A DNA stretch of 53,628 nucleotides from Deltaproteobacteria bacterium (GCA_019311105.1 JAFDDA010000060.1:1-53628), one strand, 5' to 3'; numbered from the stretch's first letter, positions 8,702 through 17,554 are shown. Translations and numbers: made by a program. Notes: generated by a model from the letters alone, not told the origin.

Positions 8702-9418
8702 GTGGCCGAACTGAGCATCGTTGTGCCTTGCTATCTAGAGGAGTCACATCTCCGCCAGAGCGTCGCGGAACTCCTCGAGATCATGGATGCCACACGCTGG
8801 GACTACGAGGTCATCTTCGTAAACGACTGCAGCCCCGATGGCACCGGCGCGGTCCTCGATGAGATCCTCTCGGCCCATCCCGGGCACCAGCTCTGCAAGC
8901 TCGAACACCCGCACAACCGGGGCCGTGGTGCTGCGGTGGCCACGGGGGCCCAGGCCGCGACCGGGGAGATCATCGGCTTCATCGACATCGACCTCGAAGT
9001 CCACGCCCGCTACATCCCGTCGCTGGTGCTGGCCGCCCAGAAGGACGCGGACATCGTCATCGCCGAGCGGGTCTACAAGATCCGGCCGTCCTTGATGTAC
9101 CGGGCGGTGCTCAGCAAGGGCTACAGATATCTCAGGAACGTCGCCCTCGGCACCAAGCTGCCCGACACGGAGTCCGGCTTCAAATTCTTCAAGCGCGAGG
9201 CCCTGCTGAGGCTGTTGCCGGAGATCGAGGACGAGGGCTGGTTCTGGGACACGGAGGTCGTCGCCCGCGGGGCGGCCCACGGCTACCGGATCGCCACCGT
9301 TCCCGCCCTGTTTCTCCGCCGCTCCGACAAGAAATCGACGATGAACGTCTGGCGCGACGTGGCCGACTATCTGATCAAGCTGGCGCGCTTTCGCCGCCAA
9401 CGACGTCGGGGCAAATGA
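8702..9418 (+). CDS. Family 2 glycosyltransferase (dolichol-phosphate mannose synthase-like)
   Basis: A 238-residue GT-A fold glycosyltransferase of family GT2. It opens with ELSIVVPCYLEE, has the nucleotide-binding segment VNDCSPDGT (about residues 40-48), RGRGAAVATGAQAATGE and the metal-binding IDIDLEV (Asp95, Asp97). A C-terminal WFWDTEVVARG segment is typical of the DPM1/GtrB branch, which transfers a sugar onto a polyprenyl phosphate. There is no C-terminal transmembrane domain, so it is probably peripheral at the cytoplasmic membrane. The start is GTG 8702 with a weak ribosome site. It overlaps the next gene by four bases. Confidence 0.88.
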   Translation: MAELSIVVPCYLEESHLRQSVAELLEIMDATRWDYEVIFVNDCSPDGTGAVLDEILSAHPGHQLCKLEHPHNRGRGAAVATGAQAATGEIIGFIDIDLEVHARYIPSLVLAAQKDADIVIAERVYKIRPSLMYRAVLSKGYRYLRNVALGTKLPDTESGFKFFKREALLRLLPEIEDEGWFWDTEVVARGAAHGYRIATVPALFLRRSDKKSTMNVWRDVADYLIKLARFRRQRRRGK

Positions 9419-10020
9419 CCCGGGCCTCGGCGATCTACCGCAACCCATACCTCTACCAGGCACTCATGCGCGCGCTCTACGGGCCTTACTACGAGGCCCG
9501 CTACCGCGCGGTGGCCGTCGAGATCCCCGAGGAGACCGAGGTCGTCGAACTCTGCGCCGGGGACTGTCGGCTCTACCTCAAGCACTTGCGCAGCAAGCGG
9601 GTCCGCTACGTCGCGCTCGACAACGCCCGACCTCTGGTGGACTGGGCTCGCCGACACGGGGTCGACGCGCGGGAGTTCGACGTCGCCCGCGACCCGATTC
9701 CTCAGGCGGATGTCGTCCTCATGCAGGCGTCCCTGTACCAGTTCCTGCCCGATGTGGAGCCCGTGATCGAACGCATGTTGGACGCCGCCCGCCAGCGCGT
9801 CGTCATTGCCGAACCCGTCCGGAACCTCACACAGACGCTGCCCGCTGGCATTGTCCGATGGGCGCGGAAGCTCACCCAACCGGCTGGTGACTCCCGCTAT
9901 CGAGGCGAGCGCTTCGATGCCGAGACCCTGCAATCCCTGTTCGAGCGGTTTGACTGCAAGCGCAGCTTCGCGATCCCGGGAGGGCGGGAGAGGGTCGGCG
10001 TCTTCGAGGGACGTGCCTGA
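9415..10020 (+). CDS. Class I SAM-dependent methyltransferase
   Basis: A 201-residue predicted methyltransferase. The nucleotide-binding loop is VVELCAGDCRLYLKH (about residues 43-57), a variant of motif I, followed by VRYVALDNARPLVDWA with the acidic residue that holds the ribose, and ADVVLMQASLYQFLPDVEPV as motif post-I/II. It overlaps the glycosyltransferase by four bases (ATGA) and is followed two bases later by another methyltransferase. The acceptor is unknown; a glycan, lipid or small molecule of the envelope pathway is inferred from context. Confidence 0.78.
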   Translation: MTRASAIYRNPYLYQALMRALYGPYYEARYRAVAVEIPEETEVVELCAGDCRLYLKHLRSKRVRYVALDNARPLVDWARRHGVDAREFDVARDPIPQADVVLMQASLYQFLPDVEPVIERMLDAARQRVVIAEPVRNLTQTLPAGIVRWARKLTQPAGDSRYRGERFDAETLQSLFERFDCKRSFAIPGGRERVGVFEGRA

Positions 10021-10022
10021 AC

Positions 10023-10763
10023 ATGCGGGATGACATCTACGACACGACCTTCGAGCTGGAGGAACGTCACTGGTGGTACGTGGCGCGCAGGGCGATCGTT
10101 CTCGACGCCGCCAAGGCGTGGCTGCCCACCGGCGCCGCCACCCCGCGCATCCTCGACTACGGCTGTGGAACGGGCAGGAACCTGGTCGCCCTCGGGCAGC
10201 TCGGCGACGCCTACGGTCTCGAGCCTCACCCGAGGGCGGTGGAGCTGGCTCGTAGCCGCGGAGTGCGAGTCGAGGCCACTGCAGACGGCGCCACCGAACA
10301 CCCCTTCGGCGACGACTTCGATCTGATCTGCATGCTCGACGTGCTCGAGCACGTCGAGCATGACGTTGAAGCGCTCGCGCGGCTGCGCTCGTGGCTGCGC
10401 CCCGGCGGACGACTGCTGCTCACGGTTCCAGCCTACGGATGGCTGTGGAGCGCTGAAGACGACGTCTCGCACCATCTGCGGCGCTACACGCGTCCGCGGC
10501 TCCGATCGACGGTCGAGGCGGCGGGTCTGTCCCTCTGCAAGCTCAGCTACTTCAACAGCGTCCTTCTGGCGCCGCAGGCCATCGTCGCAGCCTCCCAGCG
10601 TGTGGCCAGGCGCATCCGCCCGCGTGAACTGCGCTCGAACCTGCGCCCCCTGCCGAGCGTGCTCAACGGTGTGCTGCGACGCATCATGGCGGCCGAGGTT
10701 CCGATCCTGCGCCATGTCGACCTTCCGGTCGGGAGCAGCATCGTATGCGTGGCCGCGCGATGA
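10023..10763 (+). CDS. Class I SAM-dependent methyltransferase
   Basis: A 246-residue Methyltransf_11/23-type enzyme. Motif I is RILDYGCGTGRNLVALGQLG (about residues 42-61), the ribose-binding acid follows in YGLEPHPRAVELA, and LICMLDVLEHVEHD is the typical motif before the substrate pocket. The N-terminal FELEERHWWYVARR is common in methyltransferases of polysaccharide and lipid gene clusters. It overlaps the membrane-protein gene downstream at ATGA. The substrate is not determined. Confidence 0.85.
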   Translation: MRDDIYDTTFELEERHWWYVARRAIVLDAAKAWLPTGAATPRILDYGCGTGRNLVALGQLGDAYGLEPHPRAVELARSRGVRVEATADGATEHPFGDDFDLICMLDVLEHVEHDVEALARLRSWLRPGGRLLLTVPAYGWLWSAEDDVSHHLRRYTRPRLRSTVEAAGLSLCKLSYFNSVLLAPQAIVAASQRVARRIRPRELRSNLRPLPSVLNGVLRRIMAAEVPILRHVDLPVGSSIVCVAAR

Positions 10764-13060
10764 CCCCCACCATGGATTCCCTCGACAGCGACGAGCAGGC
10801 CCCGCGCTTCGGGCCGCGAGCGCTCGCGGCCGCGGCCGTCGGTCTCGCTGTGCTCGTTGCCCTCGTGAATCTTCCGCTGCTGACGGGCGAGGCCTACCCG
10901 ATCTGGGACGCGGATTCGGCCTACGCCCCGTGGCAGATGATGGTGGGCGACGCCGCGCGCGCGCTGCGGCTCCTGCTCTGGAATCCGTGGAGCAACGCAG
11001 GCTCGCCCGATGGCTTCGAGCCCGACTTCGGCGCCCTGTCGCCCGTACATCTGCTCGTGGGCCTCGCCTTCGGCGGGGGCCTCGCGAGCTACTACGCGCT
11101 CTGGCTCGGAACCTGGTGGCTCGCCGGCGTGGGGATGCTCGTCCTCTGCCGTTGGCTCGGCGCGAGCGTCGTGGGTGCGAGTCTCGCCGCGCTGGCCTTC
11201 GCGTTCTCGGGGTTCCTGCTCTGCCACAGCCAGCACATGTCGTTCCTGTTCACCTACGCGGCGATGCCGTTCGTGGTGTGGCGCCTCGACGTCGCGCTCT
11301 GCGGGGCGCGCTGGCGTCCCGTTGCAGAGTCGGCCGCGCTCTTCGGCCTCGGCTCGCTGGGTGGCTATCCGGGCATCTCGGTGGTCTCGGCCCTCGTCGT
11401 CGGGCTCTGGGCCGTCGGCCGCGTAGGGTGGATGGGTCCCGACGGGGGGGCCGGGCAGCCCGTGCGGCGGCCGACGACACCTGGCTGGCTCGTTGGCGCC
11501 GCCGCTCTCTGGGGCGTGGTCGCACTGACCGTCGCGGCACCGACCACGCTCGGCCTGGCCTACGAGGCACGCGGCTTCTCCGATCGCTCCGAGCCCATCT
11601 CCCGCGAGATGGCGGCGGGGAGCAACCCGATGCTGCCGGTCGCCCTCTTCTCCTCCGTGGGCCCCTACGTCGCCCAGGTCAAGGCGGCCAATCGCGCCCT
11701 CTGGCCCGAGACCGACACCTCGTCGATGAGCTTCTACCTGGGAGCGGTGGCTCTCTGGCTCGCCGTCTGCGGGCTCGTCCTCGGACGCCGGCGGGGCCTC
11801 CATGCCTGGCTCTTTGCGATCGGTCTGCTGAGCCTCGGAATCGGGCTCGGCACGACGCTGCCACTTCGCGGCTGGCTCTACGATCTCTTTCCGCCCGCCC
11901 GCTACTTCCGGCACGCGAGCAGCTTCCGCGCCTGGTTCGAGCTGACGATCGCCATCTCGGCGGCGCTCGGCTGGCGCGAGATGGCCGCTTGGTGGCACGA
12001 GCGCCCAACGCGAGGCTGGCGGCGCGTGGCCCCGGTGGCGATTGCGGGAGCCGGAGCGCTCGCGGCGGCGAGCCAGCTCCTGCTGGCCCGTGGCTTGGAC
12101 GTCGAGGTGCCGCATGCGTCGTGGGTCCTTGCTCACGGGGTTCTCGTCTGGACCGGTGTCCTCATCCTCGCGGCAACGCTCTGCTACGGGCCCCGTGGAA
12201 CGAGCATGCTGCCTCGCACGGCGTGGGCCCTGCTGACGCTCGCAGCGCTCGATCTGTCGGCGACCGCATGGCTCCAGGCGCCGCTGCGCATGGACAGGCG
12301 AGAAGAGGCCGCCGAGAGCTGGCGGGTCGTCGCGGCGGGCCAGAGGGCCGGATTCGACCTCGTCGCCCTCGGCACCCCCCGCGAGTTCGCGAGCCCGCTT
12401 TTTCCAAACAACACCAACAAGGGCATGCCCCAACGCATCCCGACCCTGCGCAACTACTCGCCCCTCGCGAACCGGTTCCAGCAGAGGATGGTCAGGAATC
12501 TGCAGGAGATCCCTTGGGCCATCGGCGAAGATCGCTTCTGGTTCGTGCCCCGAGCGGGAGCGGGTTTCGTCGCGCTCTCGGATGCGACCTACGACGCGAC
12601 GATCGCGCGTTTCCAGGCCACCAGCCGCCGCTTCATCCCTCTGCACCTGCCTTCGGACGTCCTCGATCCCGCGCCGGAGGGAGAGGCCGGGCCGCGCGAT
12701 GCCGCCGACGCGGTCACGCTCGCCCGCATGGCATCTGCCCGACGCATCGCCCATCGCATTCTCGCCTACGAGCCCGAACACCTGCTGCTCGAGGTGACGG
12801 CGCCGGCTGCCGGCTACGTCGTGGTGACGGATCGTTGGGCGCGCGGCTGGAAGGCCTTCGTGGACGGCGAAGCCGTGCAACTGTTCGGGGCGAGCTTCGT
12901 CTACCGCGCCGTCGCGGTCCCGCCCGGAACCCATCGGATCGACATGCGCTACGAGCCACGCAGCCATCCGCTGCTGCTCTCGGCGAGCTGGGGAACGCTC
13001 ACCCTCGTCGGTGTGTGGAGCCTTTCGGCCGTCCGAGCCAGTCGACGCCGGCGCGGCTAG
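10760..13060 (+). CDS. YfhO-like large multipass membrane protein
   Basis: A 766-residue protein with about 11-12 transmembrane segments in its first 530 residues and a C-terminal soluble domain of about 230 residues. The arrangement matches the YfhO family (PF09586), GT-C-like proteins that in Gram-positives help glycosylate lipoteichoic acid. Supporting motifs are WDADSAYAPWQ early on, ARYFRHASSFRAWFELTIA in the membrane part, and YVVVTDRWARGWKAFVDG near the end. I choose ATG 10760, which overlaps the previous stop as ATGA. With the upstream glycosyltransferase it suggests a polyprenyl-phosphate-sugar dependent glycosylation step; the acceptor is unknown. Confidence 0.82.
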   Translation: MTPTMDSLDSDEQAPRFGPRALAAAAVGLAVLVALVNLPLLTGEAYPIWDADSAYAPWQMMVGDAARALRLLLWNPWSNAGSPDGFEPDFGALSPVHLLVGLAFGGGLASYYALWLGTWWLAGVGMLVLCRWLGASVVGASLAALAFAFSGFLLCHSQHMSFLFTYAAMPFVVWRLDVALCGARWRPVAESAALFGLGSLGGYPGISVVSALVVGLWAVGRVGWMGPDGGAGQPVRRPTTPGWLVGAAALWGVVALTVAAPTTLGLAYEARGFSDRSEPISREMAAGSNPMLPVALFSSVGPYVAQVKAANRALWPETDTSSMSFYLGAVALWLAVCGLVLGRRRGLHAWLFAIGLLSLGIGLGTTLPLRGWLYDLFPPARYFRHASSFRAWFELTIAISAALGWREMAAWWHERPTRGWRRVAPVAIAGAGALAAASQLLLARGLDVEVPHASWVLAHGVLVWTGVLILAATLCYGPRGTSMLPRTAWALLTLAALDLSATAWLQAPLRMDRREEAAESWRVVAAGQRAGFDLVALGTPREFASPLFPNNTNKGMPQRIPTLRNYSPLANRFQQRMVRNLQEIPWAIGEDRFWFVPRAGAGFVALSDATYDATIARFQATSRRFIPLHLPSDVLDPAPEGEAGPRDAADAVTLARMASARRIAHRILAYEPEHLLLEVTAPAAGYVVVTDRWARGWKAFVDGEAVQLFGASFVYRAVAVPPGTHRIDMRYEPRSHPLLLSASWGTLTLVGVWSLSAVRASRRRRG

Positions 13061-13084
13061 CCGGGGGTCGTGTCGCTCGCCGTG

Positions 13085-13161
13085 CCGACGAGTCTGCGGA
13101 TCGCCGCACTCGCCAGGGCAGGGAAGAGTGCGATCCTGTGCAAAAAGTCACATGAAATCAG
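13085..13161. repeat. Noncoding repeat, copy 2
   Basis: Second copy of the element at 8531-8606, in the same orientation, located between the YfhO-like gene and the polyphosphate kinase gene. It begins CCGACGAG and ends CACATGAAATCAG. The two copies bracket the glycosyltransferase/methyltransferase/YfhO module. Confidence 0.7.
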
Positions 13162-13284
13162 GCTGTTGGGGTCTTTTTCCGGCAAGCTCGTAGCAGGGTC
13201 GGACGATACCGTTGAAGGGGCCGGCCGGGGCCGCGGTACCCTCCGACGCTCCCGATCCCCCAACCCTGTGCGAAGGCGGCAGCG

Positions 13285-15441
13285 ATGACCCCCGAAACCC
13301 GAGATGCCAAGCCCGAGGCGAGCCCGCTCGAAGTGGACTCTCCGGAGCTCCTGCTGAACCGGGAGACCACCTGGCTTTCGTTCAATGCGCGGGTCCTCCA
13401 CGAGGCGAAGGATGAGCGGACGCCGCTGCTCGAGCGGGTGAAGTTCCTGGCCATCGTCAGCTCGAACCTCGATGAGTTCTTCATGAAGCGCATCGGGGGG
13501 CTGAAGCAGCAAGTCGGCGCCGGGATCCGAGCCCGCACCGTCGATGGCCGCACGCCCGAAGAGCAGATCGTCGAGTGCGAAGAGATCGTGCGCGAGATGG
13601 AGGCGAGCAAGGCCAAGGAGTTCTCGCGCCTGATCGGGCTGCTCTCCAAGGACGGGATCGAACTCGTCCGTTACGCGAAGCTCGAGGAGAGTGAGCAAGC
13701 GCTCATCCGCGACCACTACGTGGACAACATCTTTCCCCTCGTGACGCCCCAGGCCATGGACCCGGCGCACCCGTTCCCCTTCGTCTCGAACCTCTCGCTG
13801 AACCTGCTCGTCATGCTCCACCACCCGAAAGACCCGACGCAGTCGCTGGCGCGGGTGAAGGTGCCGGTGGGGGCGGGCATCCCGCGCTTCGTGCGCGTCG
13901 GCGCCGGGCATCGCTTCGTGCCCCTCGAGGAGGTGATGGCGGCGAATCTCGATCTGCTCTTCCCGGGCATGGAGATCGACGGCTGCGAGCTGTTCCGCGT
14001 CACCCGCAACGCCAATACCGACCGCGAGGAGGACGTGGCGGACGACCTCCTCTCGATGATCGAGACCGAGCTGCGCGAGCGGCAGTTCGCCCCCATCGTG
14101 CGGCTCGAGGTGGCGAAGGGGATGTTGCCCATCCATCGTGGCATGCTCGCGGCCGAGCTCGGCCTCGACGAGGAGTCGGACGTCGCGGAAGTGGACGGCA
14201 TGCTCGGAATGGGCGACCTGACCGAGATCGCCTTCCTGCCCGTCCCCGACCTGCATGATGCCAAACACGCGCCGGTGGATTCGCCGGCCCTGGCCTCGGA
14301 CCGAAACATCTTCCACATCGTGCGCGACGCCGGCTCGGTGCTGCTGCATCACCCCTACGAGTCGTTCAGCGGGTCGGTGGAACGCTTCCTGCGCGAAGCC
14401 GCCGATGACGTGAAGGTCCGCGCGATCAAGATGACCATCTACCGGACGTCGGATGATTCCGGGATCGTCGAGCACCTGATTCGCGCCGCGCGCAACGGCA
14501 AGCAGGTCGCGGTCGTGGTCGAACTGCAAGCCCGCTTCGACGAGGACGCGAACATCCGCTTTGCCAGCAGGCTCGAAGAGAGGGGCATCCACGTCACCTA
14601 CGGCGTCGTCGGGCTCAAGACGCACTGCAAGGTCACCCTGGTCGTGCGCCAGGATTACGACGGCCTGCGTCGCTACTGCCACATTGGCACGGGGAACTAC
14701 AACGCCGACACGGCGCGCATCTATTCCGACATGGGACTGCTCACCGCCGACGAGGAGATCGGGCGCGACGCCACCGAGCTCTTCAACTATTTGACGACGG
14801 GCTACAAGCCGCGGCGGACGTATCGGAAGCTGCTACCGGCCCCGACCGTTCTCAAGCAAGCGCTGCTCGGCAAGATCGAGCGCGAGATTCGCGAGCACGG
14901 GGCCTCGCAGTCGGGCCATATCCAGATGAAGATGAACGCCCTCGAGGATGCCGACGTGACCCGCGCCCTCTACCGCGCGGCCCAGGCCGGTGTGAAGGTC
15001 GACCTGATCGTCCGCGACACGTGTCGCCTGCGTCCCGGCCTCGAAGGCTTCTCCGAGAGCGTCCGCGTCGTGAGCATCGTCGGGCGCTTCCTCGAACACG
15101 CCCGGGTCTACTACTTCGCCAACGGCGGCGCGCCCGAGTACTACATCGGCTCGGCGGATTGCATGAAGCGGAACCTCGAGAGCCGCGTCGAGGTGCTCGC
15201 CCCCGTCGAGGCGCCCGAGGCCCAGGCCGAGCTGCGTGCCTTCCTGGACGCCCAGCTCGAAGACCTGCGAAACGGCTGGGACATGCAGCCCGACGGCACC
15301 TATGTGCAGCGCGAGCCCCAAGGCACGGGGCGCAAGAGCCGCGGAAGCCACCAAGGCTGGATCGAGTGGGCCGACCGTCGCCAGCGCGATGCCTCTCGTT
15401 TGCGCAAGCGCCGGCCGCGCGGCCCCGCGCAGCGAAACTAG
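13285..15441 (+). CDS. ppk1: Polyphosphate kinase 1
   Basis: A 718-residue enzyme that reversibly polymerises the ATP gamma-phosphate into inorganic polyphosphate. The N-terminal domain begins LLNRETTWLSFNARVL and has SSNLDEFFMKRIGGL, both typical. The catalytic core has VVELQARFDEDANI, then GLKTHCKVTLVVR with the phosphorylated histidine (His447, equivalent to E. coli His435) and CHIGTGNYN, followed by the second phospholipase-D-like half ending in SRVEVLAPVE. The length is normal. It stands alone after a gap carrying the noncoding repeat. Polyphosphate is a stress and energy reserve, which suits the neighbouring dormancy-like genes. Confidence 0.96.
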   Translation: MTPETRDAKPEASPLEVDSPELLLNRETTWLSFNARVLHEAKDERTPLLERVKFLAIVSSNLDEFFMKRIGGLKQQVGAGIRARTVDGRTPEEQIVECEEIVREMEASKAKEFSRLIGLLSKDGIELVRYAKLEESEQALIRDHYVDNIFPLVTPQAMDPAHPFPFVSNLSLNLLVMLHHPKDPTQSLARVKVPVGAGIPRFVRVGAGHRFVPLEEVMAANLDLLFPGMEIDGCELFRVTRNANTDREEDVADDLLSMIETELRERQFAPIVRLEVAKGMLPIHRGMLAAELGLDEESDVAEVDGMLGMGDLTEIAFLPVPDLHDAKHAPVDSPALASDRNIFHIVRDAGSVLLHHPYESFSGSVERFLREAADDVKVRAIKMTIYRTSDDSGIVEHLIRAARNGKQVAVVVELQARFDEDANIRFASRLEERGIHVTYGVVGLKTHCKVTLVVRQDYDGLRRYCHIGTGNYNADTARIYSDMGLLTADEEIGRDATELFNYLTTGYKPRRTYRKLLPAPTVLKQALLGKIEREIREHGASQSGHIQMKMNALEDADVTRALYRAAQAGVKVDLIVRDTCRLRPGLEGFSESVRVVSIVGRFLEHARVYYFANGGAPEYYIGSADCMKRNLESRVEVLAPVEAPEAQAELRAFLDAQLEDLRNGWDMQPDGTYVQREPQGTGRKSRGSHQGWIEWADRRQRDASRLRKRRPRGPAQRN

Positions 15442-15448
15442 CTTGGCC

Positions 15449-16246
15449 GTGGGCAGGCGCCCGGACCCCGCCCGGCGATTCCTCGATCTCCACCGAGTGG
15501 GCGACCCGTTGCTGCTCGCGAACCCGTGGGATGCGGGCTTCGCGAAGCTGCTGGCGGCGGCGGGCTTCCAGGCCCTGGCCACGACGAGCTCGGGTCACGC
15601 CGGCAGCCTCGGTCGGCGCGATGGCGGAGTGACTTGCGAGGAGGCGCTAGCCCACGCCGCATCGATCGTGCAGGCCACGGAGGTCCCGGTGAACGCGGAC
15701 CTCGAGAACGGCTTCGCCTCCGATGCCGAGGGCGTTGCGGAGACGGCCCGCCAGGCATTGGCCACGGGCGTTGCGGGGTTCTCCATCGAAGACGCGACCG
15801 GTCGGAAGGACGACCCCATCTTTGCGCGCGACGTCGCCACCGCTCGCATCGAAGCGGCCGCCGCGGCGTCGGCCGGCCTCGTCCTGACGGCGCGCGCCGA
15901 GAACTACGTCTACGGCATCCAGGACCTCGGCGACACGATCGCTCGCCTCCAGGCATTCCAGGAAGCGGGCGCAGACGTGCTGTATGCACCGGGCGTCGTC
16001 GAACCGGGTGAGATCCGCACGCTCATCGAGTCGGTGGATCGCCCGGTCAACGTCTTGATGCTGTCGGGTGGCCTCTCGGTCGCCGAGCTGGGCCGCGTGG
16101 GGGCTGCCCGCATCTCCGTAGGGGGCGCGTTCCACGGGGTAGCCTTTGCGGCCGTGGACGCGGCGGCGCGCGAACTGCTCGAGCAGGGGACGGCCGGCTA
16201 CTTGGAACGTGCCCGAGCCGGGGTGAAGATCCGCAACGCCTTCTAG
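15449..16246 (+). CDS. Isocitrate lyase/PEP mutase family protein
   Basis: About 265 residues with the PEP mutase/isocitrate lyase barrel signature. LLLANPWDAGFAKLLAAAGF opens the barrel, ATTSSGHAGSLGRRDG covers the substrate region, and NADLENGF and GFSIED carry the acidic Mg-binding residues. LTARAENYVYG and VLMLSGG follow. Members cleave or rearrange C-C or C-P bonds of small 2-oxo/2-hydroxy acids (for example methylisocitrate, oxaloacetate); the exact substrate cannot be read here. The start is GTG 15449 or TTG 15443, both just after the ppk1 stop and without a strong ribosome site. It is probably co-transcribed with ppk1. Confidence 0.82.
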   Translation: MGRRPDPARRFLDLHRVGDPLLLANPWDAGFAKLLAAAGFQALATTSSGHAGSLGRRDGGVTCEEALAHAASIVQATEVPVNADLENGFASDAEGVAETARQALATGVAGFSIEDATGRKDDPIFARDVATARIEAAAAASAGLVLTARAENYVYGIQDLGDTIARLQAFQEAGADVLYAPGVVEPGEIRTLIESVDRPVNVLMLSGGLSVAELGRVGAARISVGGAFHGVAFAAVDAAARELLEQGTAGYLERARAGVKIRNAF

Positions 16247-16279
16247 GCGCCGGCCCCGGCCCGAAAGCCCGCCCTCGGT

Positions 16280-16543
16280 CTAGAGCAGCTCGCGAACGTG
16301 CCGGTATCCGGCGCGGATCTCGTCCATCAGCAGCCGGGCGGCGTCACCCACCTCGTCGGCCGCCTCGCGCGAGGCCCCGGAAAGCACCTTCAGCTTGCCC
16401 TCGAGATGCTCCCAGTCCTTCTCTGCCTTCTCGAAGCGCGACTGCGCCTCCATCTGGCCCAGGCGAACCTGCAGCTTCAGGTCATCCCGCAGGCCGCGCA
16501 GCTCGTCCACCTCTCGATGAAGTCGTTCGTTCCAATCGGACAT
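16280..16543 (-). CDS. Small coiled-coil protein, hypothetical
   Basis: An 87-residue, highly charged, helix-forming protein (WNERLHREVDELRGLRDDL, EKAEKDWEHLEGKLKVL), probably an antiparallel or dimeric coiled coil without cysteines or membrane segments. The ribosome site GAGGAGG precedes ATG. It lies 16 bases after the universal stress protein gene on the same strand, so it is probably the second gene of that sigma-54 transcript. I do not know the family. Confidence 0.75.
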   Translation of the reverse strand: MSDWNERLHREVDELRGLRDDLKLQVRLGQMEAQSRFEKAEKDWEHLEGKLKVLSGASREAADEVGDAARLLMDEIRAGYRHVRELL

Positions 16544-16559
16544 CTCGTCCTCCTCTCAG

Positions 16560-17384
16560 TCATCGCCGCGGCACGCGGCTCAGCCGTCGCTGCGGCGCAC
16601 CGTGAGCACCGGGCAGGGGGCGTGTTGCACCACGCGCTCGGCCGTGCTGCCGAGCACCATGTGGGGCAGGAAGCTGCGGCCGTGGGTCCCCATGGCGATC
16701 AGGTCCACGCCGCGTTCGCGCGCTTCGATCTCGATGGCCTGGGGCGCATAGCCTTCGCGAGCGGCCACGGTGATCGCGTGGCCTTCGCTTCGCTATGTGG
16801 AAGGCGTGGAGCAGGACGATCTCCGTGCCTTCGTCCGCCATCAGGCGAAGGGAGGCGTGCAGGGGCTCGTGGTCGTCATCGGAGAAGTCCGTCGGCACGA
16901 GGATGCGCGAGATCTTGTCCGGCGGCTGCATGTCGGGGTGCACCGACAGCACCGGGATGGGCGAGTGTTGTACCAGCCGCTCTGCGGTGCTGCCGAGCAG
17001 GACGTGTCGCAGGCCCGAGAGCCCGCGCGTGCCGGTCACGATCGCATCGGCGTCGTGCTTTTCCGCGACCATCAAGATGGTCGACACGGCGGGGCCCACC
17101 TGGAGGTCGACGATGGCTTTGAGGCCGTCCTCGCGCGCGGCCTGGGCCGCCTTCTCGAGGCGATCCATGGCGGCCTTGCGGTACTGCTCGTGGAGCTCGG
17201 GCGGGTAGGGCACGAGCTCCGGCATTGTCGGGGCGCCTTGCGGCGGTGCAAGGGCGTGGTGAATCACGAGCTTGGCGCCGTGGCGGTCTGCGAGGCGTTG
17301 CGCCCAAGCCAAGGCAAACCCCGCGCACTCCGAGAAATCCGTGGCGAGCAGGAGTGTTTCCACGGGCTGGGTGGCGGGAGTCAT
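16560..17384 (-). CDS. Tandem universal stress protein with frameshifted second domain
   Basis: The first UspA domain (about residues 1-150) is complete, from TLLLATDFSECAGFAL to the nucleotide-binding GTRGLSGLRHVLLGSTAERL. A second domain begins at about residue 158 (RILVPTDFSDDDHEPL) but after IVLLHAFHIA the frame changes, and the reading frame continues with about 84 meaningless Arg-rich residues. The proper end of domain two lies in another frame (16580-16792). Several dozen residues expected between these blocks are missing, so this is a deletion plus frameshift, not a single-base error. The first domain could still work. It is transcribed away from the CBS gene at 17580 from a shared promoter region; a ribosome site GGAGGAAG precedes ATG. 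Confidence 0.8.
   Translation of the reverse strand: MTPATQPVETLLLATDFSECAGFALAWAQRLADRHGAKLVIHHALAPPQGAPTMPELVPYPPELHEQYRKAAMDRLEKAAQAAREDGLKAIVDLQVGPAVSTILMVAEKHDADAIVTGTRGLSGLRHVLLGSTAERLVQHSPIPVLSVHPDMQPPDKISRILVPTDFSDDDHEPLHASLRLMADEGTEIVLLHAFHIAKRRPRDHRGRSRRLCAPGHRDRSARTRRGPDRHGDPRPQLPAPHGARQHGRARGATRPLPGAHGAPQRRLSRVPRR
16580..16792 (-). pseudogene. Displaced C-terminal part of the second universal stress domain
   Basis: This frame encodes EGHAITVAAREGYAPQ, then GVDLIAMGTHGRSFLPHMVL and STAERVVQHAPCPVLTVRR, which is the end of a UspA domain including the GxHGR...GS nucleotide-binding motif. It is out of frame with the upstream domain, and an in-frame TAG at 16795-16793 closes it on the N-terminal side. 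It is the lost end of the preceding gene. Confidence 0.8.
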
Positions 17385-17431
17385 GGGGCTTCCTCCGGGT
17401 TCAATCGAGCAATCGTCGCTCTCTTCTTCAC

Positions 17432-17447
17432 TTCAAGGGTCGTGCCA
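17432..17447 (-). promoter_or_regulatory. Probable sigma-54 promoter for the universal stress protein gene
   Basis: Minus-strand TGGCACGACCCTTGAA has a perfect -24 box with correct spacing, but the -12 box reads TTGA instead of TTGC. The predicted start is near 17421, giving a leader of about 37 bases with a good ribosome site before ATG 17384. Confidence 0.55.
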
Positions 17448-17538
17448 ACCGGAGGGAACACAAGTGCCTCCCTTTTCACCTCGCTGGTCCATTTCGCCCC
17501 ATCGCTGCTCCGCCCGTTCGCTTCAACACACGGCTCGC

Positions 17539-17554
17539 TGGCACGGCCCATGCA
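17539..17554 (+). promoter_or_regulatory. Sigma-54 promoter for CBS protein 1
   Basis: TGGCACGGCCCATGCA matches the -24/-12 consensus (GG and GC ten bases apart). The predicted start is near 17565, with GGGAGGAGGG and ATG 17580 just downstream. Confidence 0.8.

Noticed and set aside
10547-12967. Very long minus-strand open frame (806 codons) opposite the YfhO-like gene
   Set aside because: Its translation is rich in Arg, Gly, His and Asp without motifs. It mirrors a well-supported plus-strand membrane protein, a typical effect of high GC content.
10360-13155. Long plus-strand open frame (931 codons) in another frame over the same gene
   Set aside because: Arg/Ala/Gly-rich without domains; the overlapping 10760-13060 frame has clear membrane helices and family motifs.
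13057-14682. Minus-strand open frame of 541 codons opposite ppk1
   Set aside because: Compositional shadow; ppk1 is unambiguous.
14683-14698. TGGCAC element as a sigma-54 promoter
   Set aside because: It lies inside ppk1 and the downstream GC is not at the required spacing.
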